Positions 17,366 to 29,936 of a stretch of 64,000 nt of DNA are shown piece after piece. How positions within the stretch are numbered: the first letter of the stretch is position 1; the number at the start of each line of letters is the position of its first letter. The position numbers and the translations under genes are program-made. The notes below the pieces were generated by a model. It was not told where the DNA came from. It ran no database searches and saw nothing but the letters and a program-made list of their open reading frames with translations. The DNA comes from Periplaneta americana (lineage: Eukaryota; Arthropoda; Insecta; Blattodea; Blattidae). The stretch is taken from the NCBI RefSeq assembly GCF_040183065.1, contig NC_091125.1, forward strand, positions 117,972,121 to 118,036,120, given 5' to 3'.

Positions 17366-20254
17366 GTAAGAATATGTTAATAATGCTATTCCTGCATGAT
17401 GTATGTTTTTAGCAAGTATGAGTAGTTACATAGGTATAGTAGAAGTTACGCCGTCGTTTTTGTACTTGATATTTTTCTTCACAGTTTTATGTCAGATTTA
17501 CGTGATTATTTTTTTTAGTCGTACTTATAATTGTTCAGATACCTTCGAATGTCTTTAAAATAATATAAGATCTTGGCATTTTTATAGGCCTAATATAGAA
17601 TATATTTTTCATGCGATGTGTACAGTATTTGTTTTATGTTCTTAAATCTTGTTTTATTTGTAAAATAAGGCATCGCGTGTCATTTGACATTGGTATATGG
17701 AGTCTCATATTACATATTATGTAATTTGTCATGTTTTGAAGGAAGAACTAAATCGTCGATGTAATTCACTTTTTTTATATAAAGTTGTTTACTCTATGCA
17801 TATATTTTTTACACATATTAATGGCTTTAGTTTGCGAAAAAGTCTTTCGACAAAGTTATGACTTGTGATTTGAAAAATAGAGTTGAAAGTTACTGAAGCA
17901 CATAGTTTCACAGCTACAGATTAGTGGAAATAGGCCTACCTTTATTTCTACTAGACTCGGAAATATCATTTGACTATAATTTTCCTCCCATCCTCTCGCT
18001 GCAGAAGTCTATCGATAACTTGTATAATTTTCTCCAATTATTTTTGCACATAAATAATGTACGTACTTCACACGATATTCTCATTATTAGGTAAGAAGAA
18101 CCTCCTCGTTATTTTTGCTAGAGGTAGGTGGGATAGTTGTTTAGCTTCAAGTTGTCAGTTTGGGTAAAATTATTTTATGTTATGCATTATACGTTTCGGT
18201 TTGTGACCACAACTAAAATAAGTTCAGTAGTTTAAACGGAACTCTTGGAACCTTTTGACGAGAGCACCGTTATACGAACATGCGACCTTCGGGATTGTGC
18301 TTGACCTGCCCAGCCCACTTGCGTACTATATAGTCAGTATAGTGTGTTCATTTTGGACTTAAACTTTATTAAATGCAGAGTTAATGTTTTTGTGAGACAT
18401 GGTGTGATTGATTAGTCATTGTTTCATTAAGTTCTTACATTCGATGGTAATGGACTCATGAACTTCATACAAAAGTACGAAACTGACGGATTCACTTGCA
18501 CACTCTAGTTTCTGTGAGTAAAGAGACGATTTGACAGATACGAGATATTGCTTCAGAATCCAGTTTAAGAAGTTACTTCAGAAAGTTTCCCCCCCCCCCC
18601 ATATCCAATACGTCGTAAAGTCGCTGTGACATTGAGCTCGTTTTACAACTATAATATTATTTCTCCAATGCATGAACCTTCTTTACTTGTGTAGATACAT
18701 ACGCATCCCGACACCTTGGTCGTACACACATTTTTTTAGAACAGTTACGCTAACGGTTTGACCCTAGACCGTAATAATAACCACGGTTATTAATAACAGT
18801 GGGTGAAGTTATTTCCTAATAACCTGTACCCAACTATAACACAATTCATCATACTTTCCTGGACATCTCTATTATTTACTGATTTTAGTCATTACACTGA
18901 TTTGACATTGAGCATCTTCGATACCGTAATCGTTATCATGGCTATGCCTGGGTACAATAATTCACTTTCACCCAATCCCCAATTCTTGTAAGTGGTTAGA
19001 TTTACTTTTGTTATTTGAGTTTAGGAACTTAGGTCTATGTTCGGAAATTATTGAACCTACAGGCAAATTATCTGACTTAAAAGTCTTAAACAATGGAGAT
19101 TACTTATAATATTATCTATGGCTATTGCATTTGCAAACATACTGTATATTCTAAATTCATTGATTTAAGACTTATTTGTTGCTTCTATGTCAGACGATGT
19201 AATCCCCAGTACTTGGACATTTGATGTATGGTCAACAGCTTTTTGGAAACTGCCTGTATTCTGGACATTGTTCCTCCTTAACTTTACTGATTGCCATACC
19301 TGTCTTTTAAGATCAATTTGAAGAAGTGTTTTAAGTTTAAATGGATTATTCTCAGCTTCGACACATTCCAATTTATAACTAACTTATTTGTTTCTTTTCT
19401 TAACAGTGCTTAAAAAATTCTGGCAGGATTTCTATTACTGGTTCTGATATGTAGGTTAGTTTAACAATTCTAAAATATACACGCATTCAAAATTTTACTT
19501 GTATTTCCAAAGTCCTTTCTTACGCGCATTTCATTTTTCCAGATATACCATTTTGTATAGACTGACTCATTTCCTTCGAACAATCAATTCAAAATTTTTA
19601 CGAAATTTGGCATCGCTACAAGTTTGACAACAGCCCATTCAACAATTTTCATTTACAGGGTCACGTATAACTGAATTTGGAATATCGTGTATGTTGTTGG
19701 GGATTTAATCTTTTGCTTTATATAAAGCTTACATTGCCCGAAATATGTTTTCATGATGCTTGTTGTGAGGAAGAACTTGTCTAAATTCTGCAAACTTGGA
19801 TTTACCCAGAGGTTTGTCTGGATTTGTTGTTTGAAAAGTTTGCGAGTCTTTTGAATAGAATAAAATATCATGTGTCGAACTTGTTCTTTTTCTTTTCACC
19901 ATCTTGGGTACTACTTGTAAACTACATCTGTTCGTCCAGGAGCTTGTATACTAATGATATCCTGGCATTAGAAGGCTTTCACTCTTATGGGCTTACTTAT
20001 TTGATTACTCCGTGGTGCATATCTCTAATAGGAGAAACTGTTGAAGAAAATAGATTTGTAAATACTGCCCTCTTACCCTTCGGCAACTGCTTTTGCCAGA
20101 GCTCTTGAATGTTTTATAAACTTCAAGTGAAGAAGTAGTGCATAATCATAATTCCAGTGTAACTTACGTTACGAATACAAATTTTGAAATATTTTCTAAC
20201 CATGCTATAATATAAAATCTTTGTAATACACTATTTCATGCATATATAAATGAA
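17366..20254. other. Unassigned AT-rich sequence
   Basis: If the CpG-rich stretch is a first exon, this would be intron. I find no exon, terminal repeat or domain. A poly(C) run is at 18590-18600. The open frames at 18803, 19165 and 19824 have no family features. Confidence 0.45.
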
Positions 20255-20480
20255 AGGACTAACTTTCGCCTTTCTCATATATTTCGTTGCATAATGATAG
20301 AATTTGCTTCTTGTCTTCACCCAAGCATTTCACTAATTCAATGGGGATGGCATCAACTAATGTTGCTTTCCCATTCTTCATTTCCTTAAGCGCTAGTTCA
20401 ACTTCTTCGCTTAAAATAGAAAATCCTTTTTTTGTCTTTTGATACGGCTTCTTCGTCTTCTGTAGCTATGTCATCTGGAC
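20255..20480 (-). pseudogene. LINE ORF2 fragment, N-terminal RT region
   Basis: The minus strand reads GFSILSEEVELALKEMKNGK, then LVDAIPIELVKCLGEDKKQI, then LSLCNEIYEKGES and a stop. The pattern E-V..A.K.MK.GKA..D.IP.EL is the conserved block ahead of the first RT motifs in non-LTR elements. It is a short isolated fragment, open for about 70 codons without an ATG. Confidence 0.7.
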
Positions 20481-20520
20481 GATATTATGTTAAAATAGTG
20501 TTTGAATATACTTAACATCA

Positions 20521-20670
20521 TCACCATTTTAATTCGAGAAAAATTCGTTCCGGCACCGGGAATCGAACCCGGGACCTCTCAGCTCTACGCGCTGAGTGCT
20601 CTTTCCAACTGAGCTATGCCGGGACACGATCCACGGCGCCGGCCGAACTCCTCTCGTAATGTTTTACGGC
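20521..20670 (-). mobile_element. Complete 150-bp tRNA-derived SINE with target duplication
   Basis: CTTAACATCA at 20511-20520 is duplicated at 20671-20680. Read on the minus strand the element has a leader (GCCGTAAAACATTACGAGAG, then GTTCGGCCGGCGCCG) and a tRNA-like body with A box TAGCTCAGTTGGAAAGAG and B box GGTTCGATTCC. The tail is GAATTTTTCTCGAATTAAAA. It is the same family as 9046-9207. The intact duplication suggests relatively recent LINE-driven insertion. Confidence 0.85.
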
Positions 20671-20680
20671 CTTAACATCA

Positions 20681-21989
20681 ATTCATATACCTTTCAGGAA
20701 ATTTATTCTTTGATTGTCAATAAGGCATGATTTTATTTATAACTGTGAAACTTAACATACCGTAATTTAATTGATCTGAAACTTAGCCTATAGCATTTAA
20801 CCTGATTAAGTACTAAGTACAACGGAGACAAAGTTTAGCGCAATGTAACTCTAGGATTTTGCCTCCAAATCTTATCATCGCTATTAGCAACATGAACCAG
20901 GACCTCTTAAAATGTATCTCAACATAAGTTACTTTCATGGAAAAAGTTTTAGTCAAAATTTCTTACACCTTGTAGAGTTACATGGATTGCCTGGTAGTTT
21001 AAAATTCATCAGCAGAAATTTACATAGCCTAAGTTAACATATTTTATGGGAAAATAATTTCTCAATAGCTGACATATTCATAGTTCTCGTTATTTTTTAC
21101 AATTCCACGCGCCTGTTGATACAAATTCATGTACTGTATAACTATGGTGTCAGAGCTACGATCACTTCATTTGGGATGTAGAAATAGAGTACTTCAAAAT
21201 ATTAATTTAAACAGGCAAAGAACACTCCAATTTTTTATATGTACCATTAAAAATATATATTTTCTGTTGTCACCTCATTTGTGCTAAAATATAAACATTA
21301 ATATGCACCAGTTATTACGTAATTCATATTTAACTTTAATATACAATTCGGAATTGTGGAAAAAAATACAGATTTGAAACATCGGCAAAATATGTTTTCA
21401 TAATTTGGGGGTACATAATTCACGTTAGATCATACAGTAATCTCGTATGAATCATAGAGCGTATCAAAATAACTACAGTACATATTATAATTTTTACTGA
21501 TTCACCCAATAGCGGACGCAACTATTGGAAGGAGTCCGCTCAGGTGAAGTTTCACTGCACTTATCGGAAAGTAGGACTAGCTTTATTTTGAAGACTACTC
21601 ATACTCTGTAATTAAATAGAAGTAATGGACAATAATGAGTTCTAGCAATTCATAAACTGTTTCATTTCAAAGATTGGACTTTGTCTCAGCTTTGGGCAGC
21701 AGCAAAAAGACGTTATATTCAGCAAGCTTTCGTTTCATGCAGGGCTGGGGGATTCTCCACAGAACTTTTCAAGTGCACCACACTGCTCTTGACTAGAAAT
21801 AATGTCAACAAACACATAAGACAACAGAGGAACACACTCAGTCTGTCGTTCTAATAGGCCCGAACTACGTGTGCCGGTGTATGAAGGTCGTGGGCAAAGC
21901 TAGTCAAATGGCTAATACGTGGGTGCAGATTTTGATACTTCTTCCGGCTTTTGCCAGAGTCAGTTAACAGAAGTAATACATTCCTTCGT
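20681..21989. other. Unassigned AT-rich sequence
   Basis: No gene, terminal repeat or RNA feature recognised. Confidence 0.5.
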
Positions 21990-22262
21990 CTCTGATTGAG
22001 GCTCGGGCTGATATGTACTGTACATCTCACTTGACGGTATGTATCAGAGGAAGAACAATATTGTTTGTATACATTTGAAGTCTGATTAGTGTAATTTTTA
22101 TATAGTCAGCAATGTATGCAATGGAGGGGGAAAGGAATTGGCCGCCGTACCCCATTATCTCCTGACTTTATTGCCTCATAAGCGATGCGTTATTGATGTC
22201 ACGATGTTCAGACCTGTCTTCAGACAGTTGACTAAACAACAAACAACTCCCATTTAACAGTA
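21990..22262 (+). repeat. Dispersed repeat R1, copy 2 (long)
   Basis: It begins CTCTGATTGAGGCTCGGGCT, passes through GTATGCAATGGAGGGGGAAA and GGAATTGGCC, and ends CAGACAGTTGACTAAACAAC. Orientation is defined here as plus. Six copies lie in the window. There is no tRNA-like box and no ORF. Confidence 0.7.
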
Positions 22263-22528
22263 GGCCTAGCATGTGGTCAGAAGAGACATAGAGCTCTCAA
22301 CAAATTAACAATTTTTATCCGTCAATAACATTGTTTTTGCTAACATGTTGTCCAGCTGCTGCGATCGTTTCGTCTATCGAAACTCGTATTTTGTTGTCAG
22401 TGACACTCTCGTTTAAAGATTATAGACGGACATTTTTCTAACTTTTCTGTAAGATTTAGAGAAATATTAGCACAAATCATCAAGCACGAGTTGTAACAAA
22501 AGATTGAATGATCATGTGTTAAACCTGT

Positions 22529-22911
22529 ATTCGGACTCCTACGATGGCTAAGTAGTCAAATCTTCAGTCTGACCTCATGCGATCCGGGTTCGAGTCCTGG
22601 TCTTATGGCGGACAAGACCGCTTACCTTACCGAGGTTCTCCCCTTTTCCCATATTAGGCATCTACATCATTCCGTCAACATTCCTCTATTCTCTCCTCAT
22701 TCCATAGCATTCCCCGAATGCCGGCTGGCGACTGACGTATGGAGCTGGCCTAGGGACGAATGGGGTTGCCTGTTCGAAATCTGATACGCAGCGAACCTTA
22801 GCCGGTGTGGATTTGGGAATGCGCCTAACTTGAGGGTTAGCGCAGTAGCTCGTGAAAGGTCGCAGTACTGGATCATAGTGCCCCCCCTCCCATAAATTCA
22901 GTTCAGTTCAA
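22529..22911 (+). mobile_element. tRNA-derived SINE (GGCTAAGTAG family)
   Basis: A tRNA-like head (GATGGCTAAGTAGTCAAATC, then B box GGGTTCGAGTCC) is followed by a body with CATTCCGTCAACATTCCTCT and ends in a TTCAGTTCAGTTC repeat. AAACCTGT at 22521-22528 is repeated at 22912-22919, an 8-bp candidate target duplication. Confidence 0.65.
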
Positions 22912-23274
22912 AAACCTGTGTCCAAACTTGAACACTCAGAAAACAATTTTAAATGTTCATTGTGTTTCCTACTGTCATGCTTTCGAACATCACGACGCTT
23001 TTCCGCTTTTATATTTAATTAATTTGCAGACTTTACAAAATGAAATGTCTTGTACTGTAAAATATTTCGTTTTGGAATTCTGCTGCAATTACATGCAGTG
23101 CTGCATTCTTAATTAGTCGCATTTTATTTTAACCTGTAAAATAAATAAGCAGCAATAAATAAAAAATAAAACTACCGTACCAATTAATAAAAACTGGAAC
23201 AAACACGTTTATAAACTTAAAGCACACATACTAGTTATATAATATAGCCTACAAAATTATTTATTGTATGTGGC

Positions 23275-23525
23275 AGTCGGGTAGGTAGTTCAGATGGTAG
23301 AGCAACTGGAAGGTCCGGGGTTCGATTCCGGGTGGTAACGGGATTTTCTCGTTGCCAAATTTCTACCACGGCCTCGAGTTTCACTCAGCTTATCAAAATG
23401 AGTACCGGATCTTTTCCGGAGGTAAAAAGGCGGTCTGAGCGTGGTGCTGACCACATCTTTAGTGCCAAGCATGGGGCTCTTCCTCCATGCTCTCCAAGTG
23501 CCTTCATGACATGTACTGTATAAGC
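23275..23525 (+). mobile_element. tRNA-derived SINE (GGTAGTTCAGATGG family)
   Basis: A box GGTAGTTCAGATGGTAGAGC and B box GGGGTTCGATTCC lie at the left end. A body follows with GGGATTTTCTCGTTGCCAAA and TTTCCGGAGGTAAAAAGGC. The right end at ACATGTACTGTATAAGCG is approximate. Confidence 0.65.
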
Positions 23526-24211
23526 GATATTTTTAGGCCTACCTTTATTGTGAAATTAATTACCTGGATATACAATGTTTACTACATAAGATGCGACTAC
23601 TGTTCTGCGGTAAAACCCGGAACGCAGTGTGTAGATTTGTAGAAAAATGTAGTTTTTTGCGGTGTACCTGTATCTAATGAACAAATTATGATTTATTCAG
23701 ATAGCTATTAAAAAGAGTAAGCAAATATAGGCTATGTATGTCGACTACATTCTTTTCTTTTATAGAAAGTAGATTTATACTAATGAAAGTACATAGCTGA
23801 TTTAATAGGACATTGAGCAAAATGAGGACTTTGTTTTGGAGAAGAGACTGAAATAGCTTATATAAATAGGCTATCTTGTGAAGTTTAGTTCATGAGAACA
23901 AGCCAACTGTACGAAGTTGAAGGTCTAAGATTTGGTAAAACTCATCGTCAACCCGTTTTGAGTTAGGCTGTATGTGTTATTACCAATTAAATAATGAGAT
24001 TCAGAACGAACCCTGAAACCATGCTGAACTACAATGCATTCCATATTCTTCGCAACCATGCTTCATAGCGAGTCCAGTGCACCCACTGTCTCATGCTACG
24101 AAGCGCAAAGAAACACTAAGCAGTATGAAATAGCAGTGCTTGTCATAGCTGCTTCCGATTCCAGTATTGCTTCATACACTACTTTTTTCTAAGATAACAC
24201 TGTTTTCTTTC

Positions 24212-24269
<58 letters not shown>

Positions 24270-24439
24270 AATGACGAATCTAATAATTGTTTCTGTTCCC
24301 TTCAATGCACAGAAGGAATCGCATACTTTTTTTTTTTTTTAAGCTTGAAGCAAACCGAATTTTAAAAGGCAGGATTGTTCATATTCGTCTTGTGTGAAAT
24401 ATTAGTAGAGAATACATGAGCATATTTCCTTGAGATTAA
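23526..24439. other. Unassigned sequence with a (CTTT)n microsatellite
   Basis: The CTTT repeat spans about 24207-24268. A poly(T) run is near 24330. Nothing else is recognised. Confidence 0.6.
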
Positions 24440-25296
24440 AGGCTGGTTCACAATAAACCGGGAACGAGAACCAGAATGAAAACGAGAAGCAGAGGACGTG
24501 AATATGAAATTTTTTGATTCACAATAAACCGAACGTAGACGACTATGCATATCGATATGTATGTCAGTAACGACATGTAAAGTCGATATTACGCATTCTG
24601 ATGTTCTTTGTATATAATTGAGCACAAGGCAGCCAACATAAACATAGGTTAACCAACTTCGAAATTTCAACTGAAGCATTTCATTAGGTACGATACTATA
24701 AATATGCCCACGAATCTTTATTATCACAACCTATTTTAAGTCTACCATAAAGTAAAATAATTAGAGAAGAAACATTTGCAATAGAACAAAAATGAACACA
24801 ACAGTAGTTATTGAATTGAAGCGTGAATATGTAGTGTGTAATACAACCAATACAGTAATAAAATATGATTCGCTTTCGATCGGTGTTCAAAGATGCAGCT
24901 ATTGAAAGCCACGTATTCTCCTTCATTTTCTCATCTTTATGCAAGGCGCGCCGCTTATCGTAAACGTGAGGATTTTCCTCAACACTCAATATTAGAATCT
25001 CATCAAATAAAACTTGCTCCATGATACACAGCACAGAACAAAATAATGCATAGGTTATGTCACGGTCTTCTTGCTACAAAATATACGACGACAATATAGC
25101 TTTTAGATGGCAGTAGAATGAATCTAGTGGGCTGTGATCGGAAACGTGAAGTTGGCCAACTTTCCGTTTCCGATCTCGGGCTCCGGCAAGCTTTTCGTTA
25201 ATTGTGAATGTTCACATTTAAATGTATACATTTTAACAATTTTATCGTTTTCGTTTTCGTTCCGATTCTTGTTTCCGGTTTATTGTGAACCAGCCT
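24440..25296 (-). mobile_element. 857-bp Harbinger-type element with MADF remnant
   Basis: The ends are AGGCTGGTTCACAATAAACC on the left and its complement on the right, alignable further through CGGGAACGAGAACCAGAAT versus CGGAAACAAGAATCGGAAC. TAA is duplicated at 24437-24439 and 25297-25299; a 3-bp T-A-rich duplication is the PIF/Harbinger signature. A second CACAATAAACCG copy lies just inside the left end (24511). The interior carries a minus-strand MADF fragment. The transposase is missing, so this is a deletion derivative. Confidence 0.75.
24862..25022 (-). pseudogene. MADF-domain fragment of a Harbinger-type accessory protein
   Basis: From ATG at 25022 the minus strand reads MEQVLFDEILILSVEENPHV, then YDKRRALHKDEKMKENTW and LSIAASLNTD. 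This is the N-terminal half of a MADF domain (pattern L..V..NP.LYD..H..Y.D...K...W..IA..L). It breaks off after about 52 residues. PIF/Harbinger elements commonly carry a MADF/Myb-like DNA-binding protein beside the transposase, which fits its location. Confidence 0.65.
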
Positions 25297-25539
25297 TAAG
25301 TCTTTACGATTAATCCTATTCAGCGATTCATTCATAGTTTTCTGCCCGCGTGCAGAGCTTCCATAGCGGATGCGGGAAGATTTTTTTTTCTATTCAGTGA
25401 CGGATACTTTGCTTCATTCACCCAAGCGTCTGCATCTACTGTATCAGCGACTCGCCGAAACAATAATTATTTTTGCCGCCATAGGCATTTCCTTCGGTGT
25501 GCCATGGGAAGCGAACTGAATAGCATCGTATAACGATTA

Positions 25540-25715
25540 TTAATGGAGCAGTGATGAAATACTAGTAGGGGCAAAGGAATACCCGACATAAATCTAGCAC
25601 TAACCATCTTTTTCCGGAGATTCCACTTGAACCCATTGGGATTCAAACCACAGTTACCAGCATGGAAAGTTGACGCTATAACCTTTCGGCAAACGGTGCA
25701 CCCTTTTCACCAGAA
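25540..25715 (-). mobile_element. Probable tRNA-derived SINE (minus)
   Basis: On the minus strand a tRNA-like head (GTTTGCCGAAAGGTTATAGC) is followed by B-box-like GTGGTTTGAATCCC. The body runs left to about 25540. Boundaries are uncertain. Confidence 0.45.
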
Positions 25716-26839
25716 AATGAAAATAGATTTACTTTTGAAAACTGCAATTCCTGTAATTCATCGGGAATAGAAAACGTCGAATCTAAACCATTTGACCACA
25801 GAACAGAAACATAGTCTAATACATGTGAAACAATGCTGTCCGTAACATATCTACGTGTCATTGCAATCATTTGCGATGCTTTCTTGCAAGGTATAAGAGG
25901 TCGGTTGTTCACAATATTATTTTAAGTATAGCACATTCAAAGCCATGCCCTGAAATCAGGATTGGGAAGTTACGCGTAAAAATTACTTCCGCACGACTCG
26001 TAAAATACGCGTAAAATGCGTAATTTATATCATAAATGTAAAAAATGTAATAAATTCAAAACTTACTGTAATACATTATTTAAACAATGAGAAATAAAAT
26101 TGTACTAGAGTTTACACGGTACAATCGTGCATCACTTGCGATAATTTATTCGAGCTTTTTATATTGTCTTCATTTCTTGCATCTTTGAAACGATACGCCA
26201 ACACCACACAGTGTTTCTGCGTGTACTTGGCTACTCGCTGCGCGGAGACATCCCAGAGTTTACTTGTCATCAAAAGCTGCCGATGGTTTTCATAATGTGC
26301 ATTTTGTCATTGTGTTTTCCACAGTTCCCAAGTCACCTTTTGTCTTTATATTTTTTGCCGAACTCCTTACATCATTGTGGTCATGGAGTGTGTTGGTACG
26401 TAATTCGACTTCGTTTATTTTCCTTTATCCGCTGGCCGAAGAAGTTGTCCTCTTCACAGAGGCCAATATTAAAAGAGGAAACACAAAATTTGTCGTCCCT
26501 TTGAGAACTCTGTGGACGGATACTTTCTCGGAGGCGGCGCCTTTAACTTTTGCTACACAATTCTAAGTTGTTGGTGATTATATTGTGATCTGGTAGTCTA
26601 GCCTTATATTAGTTCATATTGTCTATAGAGGGTGAGTCTGGAAGAAAGGTACATGATGTGAGGGATGATAATATTGCTGATTCTGAACATAAAAATGTTT
26701 ATATGAATATATGCCGTATTCTTAACAGTATCTGACATACAGCTGTTTGAAAATAACTGGCGTCAGTCTCATGTCCTTCATCGGCACTCACATGCGGACG
26801 CAACCAAAACGACATTAGGTTGTAGTAGGATTAATGAAA
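25716..26839. other. Unassigned sequence
   Basis: It contains a 78-codon minus frame at 25676-25912 and overlapping plus frames at 26211-26566, none with a recognisable domain or splice support. Confidence 0.45.
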
Positions 26840-27020
26840 CTTATCCGAGCGTTGGATCGGTCGCGGTGGAGTAATTTCTTGGCCACCGAGGTCATCCGAC
26901 CTTACTCCATTGGATTACTGTGTGTGGGGTTGGTTTAAGAGCGAAGTCTACAAGCGCAAAGTGGAAACAAGGGAGGAACTTCTCGCTCGAATTTTACAAG
27001 TTTGTCTTAAGTAAAGGAAT
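26840..27020 (+). pseudogene. Mariner-type transposase, C-terminal fossil
   Basis: The frame reads ISWPPRSSDLTPLDYCVWGW, then FKSEVYKRKVETREELLARI, then LQVCLK and a stop. PPRS.DLTPLD..LWG holds the third catalytic aspartate of the mariner group. The preceding RWIGRG-like stretch is frame-shifted. Only the end of the gene remains. Confidence 0.7.
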
Positions 27021-27829
27021 GTCTGAATCAGCTCAGATCACCAACACACCATCATATCACCGGGGTAATGTAACTCCGCCTTCCAGGCGCCCGAACCTCA
27101 GAAATGGGTTACACCTAAACCCGGAGAGAAGGCTAGAAATGTTGAAACACAACCTGGTGGCATTAGAAAAAAAACCTGCCTGAAAGTGATTATATTTGCG
27201 GCTTTTACTTTACACTCTACAGCAACTGTCATCAGCACAGTGCACCCTCGGGCTAGCGTCTGTTACTCGCGGATAAGAGACTGCACTATGGTGCACCCGT
27301 GGCTGCTGGCGGGTATGCTCTTCCCTCTTCCTGCTACACGATGGGGCATATTACGACGCACTGCTTACCCATTACCCATTTCAGCGAGTGTTGACGACCA
27401 CTGCTCTACAGAAACAGTCCTGCAGCCGCATGACTTGGAACTATACTGAGCTGACTGAGCAAAAGTGGAAACTGAGAGAGAGAATTGTTTGAAAAGATGC
27501 GTCATCTCGCCTCCTTGGGAGATGTCTCTCAATTTGACGGAATAGCTACTGTATGTTAGTTCCAAGCCTATTTTGTGCTTTTGCATGCTGTACCTGCCCT
27601 TCATATGCCCAAAATGGACTACATTACCTGTACCTGAGATTCTTAAGGGTGCCTTCTAGCTGTATGTGACACTATATTTCCAAATTTCGAAATTCAAAAC
27701 AAAGTACAGGTGAAATAAATGAACAAATCAAGCTGCTCGTATTGGTATGATTTTGCAGAAGAGTAACAGAGTCCGCCCTTCAACTTAAAAATACAAGTAA
27801 TACATGTTAGTTCTGTTACTTCAAATTGA

Positions 27830-27899
<70 letters not shown>

Positions 27900-28844
27900 T
27901 AAATATAATAATAATAATAATAATCCGCGCATTTTGTTAAGCTTCAGTACTACGAAAATGCATTGCGGCTCTGGGCAAATTACTGTTTTTCACTTTTGGC
28001 TCTCGTCTAAGTTCTAGTGAGTACCACTGATTTAAACGGAGTTCCCAAGGTATTGCGGTGAAAATGTTGACGTTGGGAAATGTCACACTCGTTAAAAATA
28101 TAAGGCTGTATGCTTATGTGAGTGTTGCACAATGAAGGCCTCCACCTTTCGAGGCAAGGTTTACCACGCAAATCTGGCTACATATATGTTTGGCCACGGC
28201 CATAATTTACAAAATTGCTGCTGGTATGTTAGCACAAGTGTGTAGAAACAAAACGTAATTTACTCAAAATTCAAACCAAATCGATTCATTTCAGAGATGC
28301 AGCAGATAGTCCAATTTATCACTTCATGCCAACACTTTTTCTTGGAAGTGTTCTATAAAACAGTCTTTTACTTTGAGATGAGTCACCCCCACCATTACCG
28401 CCGTCAATCAAGGCCCACAAGAACTTGGCCTATAGGCTTGTTTTGGTCGCATGGAAGTTTTGGTGTCGAAATTGTTCAAGTAATCTACGCATTCACTGCC
28501 TGCTAATTATTCTCCTTCCGGCAGCTGTGGGCTGCATTTGATTACCAATTGATTTTCAGTAGGATTCATTTTCGTTTATTTCTCAGTTTTTACTGTGCCA
28601 ATTCAAGAAAATATTCAATTTTTAAGAATATGTCGTTTTCTTTTTTCTTATTGAGATTGTGTATGTACGGATGTAGGCCCATATATGTGTATGCTTTTTT
28701 TCCCCCACAGGAATATTTCAATAATATTTGTTCGAATATTATTGCCGCCTTACAGTTCAGAATTGAGTCGCTTGTACCAATAAGGATGGGCCTACATATC
28801 TGGCCATAACTTTGTAGAATTTCTTCTGGTTTAGGGTTCTTTCA
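27021..28844. other. Unassigned sequence with a long (TAA)n tract
   Basis: The TAA repeat covers about 27829-27925. Nothing else is recognised; the 27186 and 28297 frames show no domain. Confidence 0.5.
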
Positions 28845-28945
28845 AAAGGAGGATGGCGGTGGCAAAGGAAGCTTTTAATAGAAAAAAAGGAGCATATTCT
28901 GCGGACCTCTGGAAAAAAGAACTAAGGAAGAGACTAGTTAATAAT
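28845..28945 (+). pseudogene. LINE ORF2 fragment
   Basis: The frame reads MAVAKEAFNRKKGA, then, after a shift, PLEKELRKRLVN. From memory this is the segment that follows the RT domain in the same LINE family whose C terminus is at 31745. About 35 codons survive. Confidence 0.55.
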
Positions 28946-29936
28946 GCACATGTACCTAAAATGTGATTTGTTCTCTGTGACGAGGTAAAAATGTACGTCG
29001 GTTCGGCATTTCGAAGGTATTCCAAGCATCCTTTGCGTATTGGAGTTCACGGCAGAAAAAAAACACTTGAAAATTCGTAGTACCAGAGGCTACGAATAAA
29101 TGCGATGACTTGTTTTTATTGGGCGCTCGACCTTGGATGAAACTGAGGAGGTTTCCGGGCGGTCGGGCGGGCTCTGCCCCGGGTTATAATAATTACACTC
29201 GCCTGGCTGAGACATTCCTGCATTCATGACAAGAGAACCCGCCTGTCCGCACATCATATCATGGCTCTCCACCATAGAGCCTACTTCCAAGTGCAGTGGC
29301 TGGAATTTCGATCTTGTTACACGACTATTCTGATTTAATTTCTGTGGTTGGCTTGAATATTTAATCTTTTTCGAATTGTAGGCATTTGACTTAATTCGTG
29401 ATTACATTGATAATGCAAGATCGATGTAAAAATGAAAAAGTTAAAAACAATGTAAAAATATCTGTTGGCAATCGTTTGCAAGTTAAAAACAAATTCTATA
29501 GTTTTTATTCTATTTTAAAATCATTACAATATTAATATGTGCGGTGGATATTATTGAACATATACAGTAGGCCTACATTAATCGTGATGGTTGGCACACT
29601 CGTTCTGATGTTCTCACTTGGTAATATATATATTGTACGTGACGTTCTGCAGTCTCACTCGAGATGTAGCCTAGTAGACTAGCTAATCTATTTTCCTTTA
29701 GGACGCGCGAAGGCCGACTATTTGCAATCAGCCTGTACTTAGTTTTTCATTTACCGATCATTTTATTTTCTAACTTTATATCGATGGCACTACGAGGTAT
29801 TTGGTTGTATGACATGATCTGAAATTCAAGATTCTTGCACCACATTGAGCACCGTGAATGTTTTAAATCATAATTAAGTTTACTATATACACAAAGCTGT
29901 TTAAAATTTGTCAGAGCTCCAAACATCTGCTTTATA
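28946..29936. other. Unassigned sequence
   Basis: A CpG-richer patch at 29120-29250 (GGCGGTCGGGCGGGCTCTG) has no identified role. No gene found. Confidence 0.45.

Noticed and set aside
26211-26566. Two overlapping plus frames of about 100 codons
   Set aside because: Leucine- and phenylalanine-rich chance frames in AT-rich DNA; no splice sites or family features.
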